In this document: piece by piece, positions 33,513 through 46,400 of the stretch
Layout: every line of letters starts with the position of its first letter
How positions within the stretch are numbered: the stretch's first letter is position 1
DNA from: Epiperipatus broadwayi
Lineage: Eukaryota; Onychophora; Udeonychophora; Euonychophora; Peripatidae
DNA: 64,000 bases
Reading direction: 5' to 3'
Assembly: GCA_028023455.1 (NCBI GenBank)
Contig: JAQFVV010012990.1
Coordinates: 194,087-258,086, forward strand
Notes under the pieces: model-generated
What the model was told of the DNA's origin: nothing
The model's input: the letters and a program-made list of their open reading frames with translations, nothing else
Databases searched by the model: none
Translations under genes and position numbers: made by a program

Positions 33513-35436
33513 TATGAAGAAATGCAAAGAAAGTAAAGGAGAAGAATAAGAGTATATACTTGTTATGTAATTGTAGAAAAGTTACAGCATAAAACATGAA
33601 CATATTGAGAAGGAAAAACTCCTCAGTTGTGTTTAGATAATGTTGCAATCTCACAGAAACAGATCTTACTGCCAAATAAACAAAATGAATAAAAGTACTT
33701 TGATATATTGATATTATTAATATATAGCAGTTAGAGACATTATCATCCTCAATATATTTACACAATGCTGTTATTACTATAATGATGTATGTCAAATATG
33801 TCTTAAATATATCATGATGATACACACATACAAATGGAAACATTAAGATTACAACAATTATGTAATTTTTCATGCCCAAGGTACTAATAGTAGTATGAAA
33901 TAGACAAATTTAAGTAAATTAGATTAGAAGATCAATTTAGATTTTTGAAAGGGGATTGAGATAGAAAATAAGTACACAACTGAAAGTTTAAAAATATTGT
34001 TAAGCCTACTTCATTTGCTACAGCTACCATATTACTTGAACAATGTCCAAGCAAATATTTATTTTCATATAATTTTAAATGTGTTAATCTATTTGTTATA
34101 TTAAAAAAAATATCGGATAAAATAAATTATTTTCTTAGATATTTAGAAAACAATATATATGGGTTAGACAAAAAGATTATAAATTTTGAGTCCTGCATGT
34201 GGATGAAAAGATCAAAAATCTTGAGTAAAGAGAAATTGGAATGACCATATTCATGTTAGAAACGTAATGAGAAACACCCTAAAACAAATAATGAGAGATT
34301 CTCCAAGAAAGGAACATAAAACTGAAAACCTAGAACTTGATAGATGATTTTAAGGGAAAATTATAAATATCTCAAAAACTAAAAGAAGTGTAGAAAGTTT
34401 GAGAAGGATAACGAAGTTTTATATGAAATCAACTTTTGGGCCAATTTCATATGTAGATAATGTAATACATGCTCCAACTTACAACAATTTCTTTTTATTT
34501 ATGTGTTTTATTGATCACCGACTATTTATTGATTACTGCTAATTTTGTTGATTTATTATATAAAGTTTATTAAACAGACCTTAATATCAAACATTGATGG
34601 TGCTTGATGGCATTCAATTTATATATATATGGAAACATAATTTCACCTAATGATAAATCTTTGATCACTGCTATCTGTGCCATAATATTTGGATTAAATA
34701 ACTAGAGTTATGACACATAATGATCTTCATTTTCTAAGGCATTTGTTTATAATTGCTTAGCAATGACTAGTAAAAAGGTGGTATATCATTACAAGCTTAT
34801 TTTCTAACTGTATCACATGTTTAAACAACCAGAAACAATTACGAAATTTATATTAACTGAGTTGTTATTAAAATTTCAATTTTAATGGTGTAAGTTTGAA
34901 CTATAAAGATGCAGTAAACAATTACTTCTTTGAGCTATCTTATAAAATACTCTTTTTCATCCAATAAATATACATTTAAAGCATATAGAAAATTTTGAAA
35001 AGATATAGCTGCAATTATTATGCATTGAACATGCATTATTCATGAAAAAAGTGACAAATCATTATGCCATTTGTAATGTATTTCAGCTTACAAATTACCA
35101 TCAGCTGCTTTGGGATAAAGGTAATCTTCAAGATAAATACAACTTCTCATCTTATTTTGATATCAGAAAATCTACCAAATTGATTTTAAAGCATGAATAT
35201 TTGGCACCACAACCATTTCCCCATAAATTGATCAATTCTGATATGGCTATACTTTAATCACAGCAGAGTCAAAAATGTACTTTATTACATATCATTGATC
35301 AAAAAATCCATCATAGAATTATATAAAAATAGATAAACACTATAAAAGAGTTCTGAAATGATGTCAGCTCCAATCACAGTGTATTTAACATTTGTAGATT
35401 GTTGTCATACATGAAATTGCAAACTATTGTAATAAC
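33513..35436. other. No gene recognised
   Basis: About 1.9 kb of AT-rich DNA. The 150-codon minus-strand frame at 33879-33427 is hydrophobic, with no recognised motif, and overlaps the palindrome, so I do not call it. Nothing else is supported. Confidence 0.4.
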
Positions 35437-35800
35437 AATAAAAATATAAATATAATGGTAATTAACTATTCTATACAGTCTTTCAATATGCTGAAGTACT
35501 TTCGGTTAATTCCTTAACCTTTCTCAACTGCCATTAAATTCATAAAACATAATGGAAGCAAATGTCATCAACTCAAATCTATGAAATTCAGGATTCATGA
35601 GATTTGAGTTGATGACTATCAACTCTAATCCATGAAATTTGTGATTCATGGAATTTAAGTTGATGATGTTTGCTTCTGTTAGGTTTTTTTGAATTTAATG
35701 GCAGTTGAAAAGGATTAAGGAATTAACCAAAAGTACTTCTGTGGATTGAAGAATTGTATAAAATAGTTAATTACCATTATATTTATTATTCTTATATATA
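35437..35800. repeat. 364-bp palindrome (foldback element)
   Basis: The arms meet near 35612. Paired landmarks are AATATAATGGTAATTAACTA / TAGTTAATTACCATTATATT, GTTAATTCCTTAA / TTAAGGAATTAAC and CTGCCATTAAATTC / GAATTTAATGGCAG. The apex contains repeated ATCAACTC(A/T)AAT(C/T)CATGAAATT units. Confidence 0.9.
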
Positions 35801-35864
35801 TATTATAACTGGTTGGGTTACATGGCCCACAGCAACATAGTTGTGTGTGTGCATATATATACAC

Positions 35865-37040
35865 ACCTGGGTCTCTTTTTACACAGACTTATTTAACATG
35901 ATTTTGAACTTACGTGATTCATGTTTCACCGAAAGTCGAACTCCGATAATGCGCTATTACTTTAAATAATAAATTTTGTGTACTTACGTTATATTGAAAG
36001 TAATAGCATATTATTGGAATTCAACTTTCATCTTAATAATTTCAATATTTTCAGTACTTTACAATAGTAAGATTTTATGAAATAATGAAATTAAAATCAT
36101 GATTTCCACATTTTATGTATACACACATTAAATTTTACAAGATTATAATGTAAATTTGTTCAAACATTGTGCATGTTAATTTTACATTTTAAATCACATT
36201 CTGTTTTTGCTTTTTAAAAAAGAACATAATCAATTATTAATCATTTAGTATCCACAAGTTTATTTTTAAAAGATGAGTAATAGCAGTGGGCACAATTAAA
36301 TTTGACAATTAAAAATTAAAATCTGATTTTTAATTGTAATTAACAATTTAAAAATTACTTACAGCGACTTGAAATTAATGTGATGTAAAACAAAATTTGA
36401 TTTTTAAACGGAATTGAAAATTAAAAAATTAAAGACAAAAATAAGAATTTAATTTTTAGTTGTTAGTTTTAATTAATTTTTTCCCAGCAGTGGTGAATAA
36501 ATGTCTTTTTATTATCGTAAGTCTAAGTTCATAAATAATTAATAAAATCATCATCTCAAAGATTAATTACTAATTATGTTGTCAACAAAAAACCATTAAC
36601 ACAACATGAGAGTGAACTTGGTGCTAGTTGTATTTCCTCTTGTGAGAATTTGATTTTTTACCAGTTTGCAAACAAACGTGTTTTTCGGCAAATAGCAATA
36701 ATGATTAAAACATGTATAAAAAAATGTAAATTACTGTACTGTAAGTTATGCATAAAAATATATTATTTTGAATAAAATTAAATATTATAGTTAAAAAAAG
36801 TTTGTTTTGTATCAATTTTTTTCAAATTTGAAATTTTTTATTAGTCATATTTTATTTCCTTATTTTTTTTTTGTGCAAATTTTAAAGTAATTTTACGTTG
36901 GTGCTTTGCTTTTATGCGAATTTTGAAAAATCACAGACTGCATCCCTCCTTTTTCAATGTAAGTTATGTCTATTTTTGTGCAATTTCGTTTGCATGTGTT
37001 TTCTGAGGGACCTATCTATCACGTAAAATGAGACCCAGGT
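35865..37040. mobile_element. TIR DNA element, family T, copy 2 (1176 bp)
   Basis: Ends are ACCTGGGTCTCTTTTTAC and, reversed, ACCTGGGTCTCATTTTACGT. It aligns with 28381-29814 throughout. There is no open frame, so it is non-autonomous. Flanks are TA-rich and I cannot fix the target duplication, so the superfamily remains open. Confidence 0.8.
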
Positions 37041-38681
37041 ATATATGTATATAAAGAAAAGGAAGAGTAGAAATGAACACAGTTATACATTTTTGTAGAT
37101 ATTTTTCTATATTTCCTGGAATAACAATAATAAATAAATGGTTAAATAACTCTGAATTTAAAACAGAAGTTTATTATAAAATTAAAACATTTAAAAAGGT
37201 CTAATAAAAATTAATATTTTATTCTGATTTTGAAATTTAAAAACAAGTATGGTATTTTTGAAATCTTTTAATTAATTGGTAAGTTATTTATTTTTTTAAA
37301 ATCTTTGTAGATTAAAAATTTCAAAAAGTAGCTTTTAATTAAAAGTGATTGGAAAAGAATGTAAAAACATGTGCATCACACCTTTGGTAAAATTTCAAAG
37401 TTGTTTTTGAAAGGAGGGTCATTTTGAAAGATAAAAAAACTCTTTTCAATTAAGGTGTTTTTATCATCTCAGATGATTCTATAAAAGAGCTGATAAAAAT
37501 TATCAGTTCAGTCTGGATAGTTTTTAAAAAAAACAGTCTGGTTCATATTTTTGAGAAGCAGCTGGCTAATATCTAACTGCAAAGTTGGCTAAAATATTTG
37601 ATGAAGAAAGTTAGTTGTAGTAGTTAGTAGCTGCAGAAAAATAGCCAGCTGCAACAGTCTGGTTTAAATTTTCGAGGAGCAGTTGACTAGAAGTTTTGTT
37701 GTAGTTTTCAGTATTGATGAAGTTTGTTTTCCAGAGTTAGAGAATGAACATGACATAATTGAACATGGGACAGTAGATCCAGGAGTTGCTATTATTTTTC
37801 TCCACAGGAGTTTTGATTTACATGAAGTTGGGTCACTTCTGAATGACCAGCCTAAATAAATAATAAAGTAGCTTGCTGGCCTGAAGCTGACAAAATCCTA
37901 GTCTAAATGGAACCAACTGCAAAACAGAAATTATCTGGACTGGTCTGCATCAAGAGAAACCATCAGTTGCTGAAGAAGTAATTATACACTTGCAGGTGTA
38001 TTTAAAGGCAGAGCACAGATAAATGTATATATAGCAGGTGAGTTTGTTTAAAATCATTAAAATGACTTTTAAAATTATAACTAATAACTTAAAGTAAAAC
38101 AAATCAATAATTTTCTTAAGTTAAACATCTAAAAGAAAGGAACACTCCACAGACAATTTTATATATATTATTGAAGAAATTATTTTAATGTTCCTTAAAA
38201 GGACATTTTTTAAAATCTATATTCTCAAATTTAAAACAAAAACCTTATAATTAAAAGTCAACCTGATAATCATAGCTATATACAGAAAGAATTACCTAAA
38301 ATTTATGTTTTAAAATAAAAAACAGATTTCAAAAATCTTTAGACTAAAAAAAGGAAAAAAAAGACATGTCAAATTTAAAATCCCGTCCATAATCAACCAA
38401 TCAAAACAATTTACCTGAAAAGAAAAAATAAATGACTATTTTTTTTATGAAAAAGGAAACATTTTATGAAAGTTGTTTAATTTATATCATCTATAGTTTT
38501 ATTTAAACATGTTACATGCGCCCATTTATATGAAAAATATATTTTAATAACTTTTATTACTGTATCAAACTAAAATATGTAAATGTCAGTATGTGCATAA
38601 ATGGCTAAAGGCACACATAAATATACTAAATCTTTTCCAATAAAAAGGAAAATGAGTTTTTGCTATTATCAAATATGATAG
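37041..38681. other. Unassigned; more complex block at 37440-38045
   Basis: Most is AT-rich. At 37440-38045 the DNA is more complex, with repeated CAGTCTGGTT and AGCAG(C/T)TGGCTA-like strings (37530-37690), suggesting the untranslated part of an unidentified element. No coding frame. Confidence 0.35.
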
Positions 38682-38852
38682 AAAATGAAATTCATTTATA
38701 TATTTAATCAATTACTATACACACATGTGCACAGATTATATAGATGTGTTTTGAATAGACTTATTAAAAAATGAAATTCGTTTATATAATTAATCAATTA
38801 CTGTATGCACATATGTGTGGAGATTATATAGATGTGTTTTGAATAGACCTAT
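38682..38852. repeat. 87-bp tandem duplication
   Basis: Two copies of a unit starting AAAATGAAATTC and ending in GATGTGTTTTGAATAGAC, offset by 87 bp and differing at several sites. Confidence 0.85.
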
Positions 38853-40118
38853 TGGGACATATATGTAAACCCATGTGTCATTTGAAAGTGATAACTAAAA
38901 AATATTTATTCTGTAATAAATCAAATGTGTTTAGAAATTACATGCACACACATGTATGTGTGTGTCTATAGATCAATGCTTGTCAAGTATAATACGTGTG
39001 TAAATGTTTAGACATTTTAAAAATTATATTAGATTTGCATATTATAAAATGTACATCTGTGCCAATATATATATGCATTTATGTAAACTCATTAAGAGGC
39101 ATTGTAAATCAATGTAGTAACTTGAGCTTGTATATTAATCATGTAAATCACAAATGTGATAGTTTTATTATTGTATGTTAATCAAAACCAGAGGGCTTCT
39201 AATTGTAGAGCCATGTAATAGAGACCTTAATATCATTTTTTTATATATTGTTATTAATAAACTTGAATTCAATTGTTAAAATTATATTGCATCATCTCTC
39301 GATTATCATAACAGTATTTGAGCTTGTGTTTTTCTGAGCTAGATTCCTGCAATAATTACTGAATATATAAATTGGGGTGTATTTAGTACTTTAGGGGCAG
39401 CCAGTATGACATTGTTCTGGCTTGGTGTGAGAATTATATTCTTCAATGCCACTGCACTACATTTTATTTTAGCTAGAAGTGAAGTTTATAATTGACTGGT
39501 ACATTAATGGCACTAATTGGCCAGAGCATTGATGATGATCAGCATGTTTTTAATATCCCAGCAATAATGTTTACATTTTCCTGGTTGTTTACTCTAATGG
39601 ATGAGCACTTAGTTGGTGCATTCAAGTTGTTTAAATAATTGCCCAAACTGGCAAAGACTCAATAGTTAGCCTGGTATACAGGAGATGCATTTCCAATCTA
39701 GTCACCAGATTGACTGTTGATTTATATTTTTATGGTCCAAATCCAGTCACCACATTGTCTGTTGATGTAGTTTGATTGATGGATCATTCATGCATGATTA
39801 TTTTTTTTGATTACTACTTATACTTACTTTATTATTGATAATGTTGGTAGATTTATAGGTCACTTTTATTGGCTGTAAGGAGTTAACTGGGCTAATTTAG
39901 CTGGTTGATCCTCTCTCAGAGCTCTCACTCTTCTTTGAATGTAAAATTGCTTATATATATATATGCTTATTTTAATCTCTTATTAATATATATCTTAAAT
40001 CTTAAATATTAAACTCTATTTGAAATATTTATTATTGAACTGGGGTTGACGATGATTTGCTGTCACCCCAGATTCACACTCTGACATCACATCCCACTAT
40101 AACATATATATATATATT
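38853..40118. other. No gene recognised
   Basis: AT-rich spacer, ending in a short TA run at the assembly gap. Confidence 0.45.
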
Positions 40119-40618
40119 NNNNNNNNNNNNNNNNNNNNNNNNNNNNNNNNNNNNNNNNNNNNNNNNNNNNNNNNNNNNNNNNNNNNNNNNNNNNNNNNNN
40201 NNNNNNNNNNNNNNNNNNNNNNNNNNNNNNNNNNNNNNNNNNNNNNNNNNNNNNNNNNNNNNNNNNNNNNNNNNNNNNNNNNNNNNNNNNNNNNNNNNNN
40301 NNNNNNNNNNNNNNNNNNNNNNNNNNNNNNNNNNNNNNNNNNNNNNNNNNNNNNNNNNNNNNNNNNNNNNNNNNNNNNNNNNNNNNNNNNNNNNNNNNNN
40401 NNNNNNNNNNNNNNNNNNNNNNNNNNNNNNNNNNNNNNNNNNNNNNNNNNNNNNNNNNNNNNNNNNNNNNNNNNNNNNNNNNNNNNNNNNNNNNNNNNNN
40501 NNNNNNNNNNNNNNNNNNNNNNNNNNNNNNNNNNNNNNNNNNNNNNNNNNNNNNNNNNNNNNNNNNNNNNNNNNNNNNNNNNNNNNNNNNNNNNNNNNNN
40601 NNNNNNNNNNNNNNNNNN
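40119..40618. other. Assembly gap of exactly 500 N
   Basis: The round length indicates a placeholder of unknown true size. It lies between a TA run and a GATA array, a typical place for assembly failure. Confidence 0.99.
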
Positions 40619-40636
40619 ATATATATAAGGGTGTTG

Positions 40637-41043
<407 letters not shown>

Positions 41044-42088
41044 ATCTCTCACAAATGCTTACTGAAAACTTATTACACTGTTATCAACATATTTGAAATT
41101 TGAGAACAATAAATTTGAAATTAGGAACATGTCTAAAATATTTTAATGCCATATCACATTGTCAGTGGTTTAGAATACATGAACTAAATTTGAACAAATT
41201 CTATTGAAATAAATATACTAAGCCTCAATTTTAAAATTTTATTTAAATAAACAAACAAACGGGAATTTTCTCTTAAATAAAAGCATTTAATAACAAAAAT
41301 GAAAACTATTAAAGATTTTTTGAAGCTGCTGAAAATTTTTCAATTAAGCCTAAGATTTTTTTAAAAAAAATATTTAATATTCAGTAAAGTATAACTGACA
41401 AATGTAATTAATACATTACATATCTATATCTTATCAACATTATAAATGATAGCATCGAAACACTTTTATCGGTTCATTATAAAACAAAGAATATAAGATA
41501 TTATAGAATGTAATTAATGCATCTGTTAGTTATAAAAAGTACCATATTTAATAATTATACATATTTAAACTTTCTAATTTTAAAATAAAACAAGTATATG
41601 TGCTTAATTAAACCTATTCTGATCTGAGTTAGTAGTAATTTGATGTGACATAGCACATGAAAAGGTGTTTCCTTGGTCCTTAGAAAATTATCACAGAGCT
41701 AGATAATGTGTTAATACTGGTTTTTAAAATGTTTTTATTTATAACAGTATAAGATACAGCTCTGTAGCGTATTAATTACAGAATTAGCTATGTTTTATGC
41801 TTATGGAATTCAATTAATGGTATTTTTATAAAATGATTTAATTAAGTTTTACTGGCTAGAATTTGTGTATATGGTTGCTAATTTTAGAATATGCTGATTA
41901 ATTATGTAAATGATAACACATTAATAGGTGTTCATAACTATTTGCTTTTTTGATCTAAAAGTATTTACACTGAGCAAAAGACAAAAACTAATAGATAAAT
42001 AATAAAATGTCATTTATTCTTGAGTTCATGGCTATAAAAGTATATTAAATAATATAATAATCAATTTAAATAATATTGAAACAAACAA
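41044..42088. other. No gene recognised
   Basis: AT-rich spacer; nothing supported. Confidence 0.45.
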
Positions 42089-42567
42089 CTAATTATAATT
42101 ACAATTATTTAATTATCAACCCAGCATTCATCACTTATCGAGACCTTTTCAAGATATAAAATTTTATACATCACATGACCACTTGTTGGACATTATTTTA
42201 CCTTCCACAACATATAAACCCATAAATAAATGAAATAAAATAAAAAACACATTACGAATTTTAAAACTATACAAATACATATATTTTTTTTATATATCTC
42301 CACTCTCTTCTTTTTAAAAATAAACTTTCATTCACAATTCTACCATAATTTTTAAATCTTCCAATTATCTAATAATGCCCATTTTCCACTTAATTTTTCT
42401 GGACCTTTAACTATATTTACACATCTAAACTTTACTGAATGTATAAAATTTTATAACATATACTTTTTCAATAATCTTTAACATATTTTTTAACTCTAAT
42501 ATCTTGAAAAGATCTTAATTAGAGATGAAAGCTAATTTGATAATTAAATAATTGTAATTATAATTAG
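42089..42567. mobile_element. 479-bp element with ~75-bp terminal inverted repeats
   Basis: The left end CTAATTATAATTACAATTAT is matched in reverse at the right end and the similarity continues inward to ACCTTTTCAAGATAT / ATATCTTGAAAAGAT. The middle is non-coding. A T run follows the right end and hides any target duplication. Confidence 0.75.
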
Positions 42568-43354
42568 TTTTTTTTTTTTTTAGTCTTACTAGGTTATTAT
42601 ATTATGTATATGTGTATAACAACATTGTGGACAAATCATTTTTATATTAGATATCTGACCACTACTGTTTAATGGCGCTATTGAGGAGGAATTATACCGT
42701 CTATGTAACTACAATCTAAATACAGCATTTGAAAAGTGTATTGATTATCGCATAATTTAATAACTAACATTAGAACATAGTAAATTATAATATTTCATAA
42801 GAACTAATAAGATTATTTAAAAAAAAAAAACGGGATTTAAAATGAATGATTTATATATTCATGATCTCATTTCTAGATACTTAAGATTGGCACATAGAAG
42901 AACATTTGAGTTTGAAAATAAAATGGTTGTTTTTTTCCAAAATCTTTATCTTCTGGCTGGGGTGAGAAAATCCTTGTAGTTTTAACATTACTATTTAATG
43001 GTGCTAATGAGGAGAAATAATTGCCTTCTATGTAATTAAGTAATATCAAGACAATTATATATGAGGAGTTACATAAAAAAAAGTGGAAATCATTTATAAA
43101 CATAGTGCATTTATAATTATATTTTGAAACTTCGATCTTTTTCAAAGTACTCTCCCTTTTATTTGCCGAAATATTTTGTATATTGCCAAAACATTTTTTA
43201 AAAGCATCATTGCTGACATTTTTGTACATCTTCTCTTTTTTGTTTCACCACTTCAACATCTGCAAAATGCTTTCCATGAAGGCTCATTTCTTCAAAAGAA
43301 ATAAAAAAAAACATCATATGGAATAATGTGGATGGTGAAAGAAGGAACTCAGGT
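42568..43354. other. No gene recognised
   Basis: AT-rich DNA. The 118-codon minus-strand frame at 43229-42873 has no recognised motif and ordinary AT-rich composition; I leave it uncalled. Two diverged copies of a string GTTTAATGG(C/T)GCTA.TGAGGAG occur at 42668 and 42991. Confidence 0.4.
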
Positions 43355-43567
43355 CATTGAAGTTTGTGTTTCACCTCAACATCTAAGCTTTTCAGGCCAT
43401 TGAAGTCTGTGCTTCACCCCAACATCTAAGTTTCGTGGGCCATTGAAGTCTATGCTTCCCCCCAACATCTATGTTCCCTGGTCCATTGAAGTCTGTGCTT
43501 CACCAATATCTAAGTTCTCCAGGCCATTGAAGTCTGTACTTCACTACAATGTCTAAGTTCCCCTTTA
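43355..43567. repeat. 43-bp minisatellite, five units
   Basis: Units starting CATTGAAGT lie at 43355, 43398, 43441, 43484 and 43525. The spacing is 43 bp three times and 41 bp once. The shared core is GAAGTCTGTGCTTCACCCCA then ACATCTAAGTTC. Confidence 0.95.
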
Positions 43568-44464
43568 AACCAGCTAATTAAATTGACTTACATTTTCTAG
43601 TTTATAACTATCTAAGGTAAAGGTCGCTGAAGATTTTTCTTCCATCTCTGGCTGAAAATCAACTTGAGATTTTTGAATATTAATTACAAAATGCAAGATT
43701 TTATATGTTACGGTCAAAAGGTTAATTACATTCTCTATAAAATGTTTAACATATACATACTATTTCTTTTAAAAAAAATCATAGAAAAATTATTATTGAA
43801 ATGATTTTTATTTCTAAATCGTAAGTTGAAGCTATAAATAAATAAAACCCTACTAGTCAATATTAAACAAACAAAAAAATAAAGAAGAGAAGTAAAAGCT
43901 AGTAATAAAAACAAACAACCCATAAAAGTCATCCATTCTGATTACTAAACTTCTATTTGTTGCAATGACAAGTTCAATGTTTAGACAATATGATGGTTAT
44001 AGTCATTCATTTAAGCTAACTAAATAAAAAAACTGTCGTGTTAGTAGAGAGGTCAACAAACTAAATAAAAGTGTTTGTAGAAAAATAACAAATGACCGAT
44101 TGATATCTTTTATAAAATAAAAACTGAACTGAAAACTTTCTAAAGCTATAAAATTGTCAATATAATATGAGGAAAATTATAGTAATGCGTTACTGCAAAA
44201 TAAAGCTATAAAAGTATTAATTAAATTGATAAAGATATATATCAATAGTATTGGGTCTCTGCATGCTACACGTCTGTCCGTCACGTTTCCATAAGTGCTC
44301 ACATGAAATTTCAATGTCATGATATGTAGAAAAAAATCATATGGTTAACTGCTTTGAAGATTATGTGATATTTGATTATCCAAATAGCAGTTTAGATAGA
44401 ATAATTCGATTTAGTTCACCAAACTGAAATATGTTTTACAGTTTATAATCTGAGAAGAAAAACT
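43568..44464. other. No gene recognised
   Basis: AT-rich spacer; nothing supported. Confidence 0.45.
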
Positions 44465-44990
44465 ATAGTGTTTGTTGGAGTGCTTTTGGTAGAAATAACT
44501 TGATAGTAAAAGGATATATACCTATGTGTTTGAAAAGGAAGGTTTTTTAATAAATGTGTTTTACCAGTTCTTACTTATGGATCTGAGACTTGGACACTTA
44601 ATAGAAGAGCAATACAGAGACTTCAGACCATTCAAAAAACTATGGAGAGATACATGCTAGGAGTAGCAAGAAGAGATCGAAAACACAATATATGGGTAAG
44701 AGAACAAACAGGTGTTATTGACCTCATTGAAAAAATTAAACAACTGAAGTGGAGTTGGGCTAGACATATTTCTAGAAGAGATGATAATAGATGAACAATT
44801 GAAATCTTAAACTGAATTCCAAAAGATTGTAAAAAACACAGAAAGAGACTACATGTGAGATGGATGGATGAAATAAGAAACTGTGCAGGGGTGATGTGGA
44901 GAAGAAAAGTTAAACATTGGAGAAGATGGATTGAACTAGAAGAGACCTTCATCCTGCAGTGGGCTGATAAGGTTGATGATGATGACAATA
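44465..44990 (+). pseudogene. RTE-like LINE 3' fragment (family C) with GAT tail
   Basis: The plus-strand C-terminal coding region (YGSETWTLNRRAIQRLQTI) can be read, followed by KLKWSWARHISRRDDNR and LQWADKVDDDD, with small frame breaks, ending in the short GATGATGAT tail at about 44977. It is the plus-strand equivalent of 10063-10680 and shows the family's true 3' end. Confidence 0.75.
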
Positions 44991-46065
44991 TGAGAATTGA
45001 ATCAGAAATCTTCTATTTTTGAATTCATTTTTTTATCATGTTGCTAAGCGACACATTGTAATCATATCATTTTAAAAATTAAGAAATTACCTCTCTTGCA
45101 AATGTATCCTGCAATTTGTCACAATTCTCGTAATTTTCATAACACTAATACTTTTTCTTTTGACTTTTCATTATTTTTTACTGTATACATAGAAATGTAT
45201 ACATTTTCAAGTTTTTGGTTTTCATCAATGTATTAATATCACAATCATCTGTCACCACAGTAACAATATCACAACCATCTGCATTGCAGAAATTCAAATT
45301 ACTGTCTCACACTATGTACATTTTAGTAATAACCTTAAATCGTGATGTGAACTAATAGTACAAATACCTAAATCTCTATGCCCAGATTATCTGTTCTATA
45401 TTTTTCCATTATATTACTCTCTCATATGATAAGGAGTAGTGTCTATATTGTGTTTCATTATTAAGATAGTCTTCAAGCTATAAAGATTACCCTGTAATCA
45501 TTAAATCAACTGTTTTTAAACCACTATAAAGCGTAATCCTAGTTGATCTCTTTTCATGATGCAAACCAGGGTATCTGCATGTTAGCTATATATTTTCAAT
45601 GCTGATCCAATGGCTCTGTTCTTCATTGTTTATTTCAAAGTCTGTAGTTAACAACCTTAATTTGAGATGCTAAAATATATTTGGTTTTAAAGATAGGAGT
45701 GTAAATATTTTTTATACTTGCTGTCATTTTTGTTACATTTATTTTTTAAATTTTGTTTCGTTGATATTAATGCACTTAAATATAACATAATTATTTAATC
45801 TTCAAATCTATTTGTGTTCATATTATATTAAATTCAGTGAACTTTGTTTTCAATTGTAGCTGCAAAGTGATTTTATTTTATTCATTCTCAGGTATTAAAA
45901 CACATTAAGATATTTTTAACATGTTTATAACCAAATATTTTAAACAAAATCATCATTCTTAGATTAATTGTTGATTTTTTTTTGTTTTGTGAGCTTTGAA
46001 CAAATTATTTAATCACCTAAACCAGCTGAATTCATTATATTTTTTACATCAGAAAAAAGAAGACA
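44991..46065. other. No gene recognised
   Basis: AT-rich spacer; nothing supported. Confidence 0.45.
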
Positions 46066-46400
46066 TGGCCAACTCACATGCAAGGTAGGGACTGATTTCT
46101 ATCCATTTTTAATATCTTGTGGAAGAGTGTAATCATAAACTTATAACTATAGATGTGTGAAAAAAATATATGATTTCCAAGATGGGACAACTGATTAGAG
46201 GTGTTTCAGCACAAAATGTGCATCATGGAAATCATACATCTTTTTGTATGTTTATAATTACATCCCTTCACAAGGTAGTAAAAGTTGATAGAAACCAGTT
46301 CCTACCTTGGGTGAGAGTGGTGTAGTGAAAATTACATCATAAAAATATTATTCATTAAGTGGCTAATCTCTAGTCTAATGAATGATTAATAAAAATTATT
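46066..46400 (+). repeat. Palindromic repeat related to 50515-50870, degenerate hammerhead at apex
   Basis: Arms: CAAGGTAGGGACTGATTTCT at 46083 with the inverse GAAACCAGTTCCTACCTTG at 46294, and GATTTCCA / TGGAAATC near the centre. The apex (46191-46222) reads CTGATTAGAGG...CAGCACAAAATGTG, a broken hammerhead-like string. Downstream sequence to 46400 matches 50640-50820. Confidence 0.6.

Noticed and set aside
33427-33879. 150-codon minus-strand hydrophobic frame
   Set aside because: It begins within a palindrome and has composition expected of AT-rich DNA read in one frame. No motif was recognised.
46054-46085. Exon-like segment (ACATCAG ... CAAG then GTAGGG)
   Set aside because: It fits the phase after the exon at 33082, but it overlaps the left arm of the inverted repeat at 46066-46320 and its right part is found in related repeats at 50.7 kb, so repeat origin is more likely.
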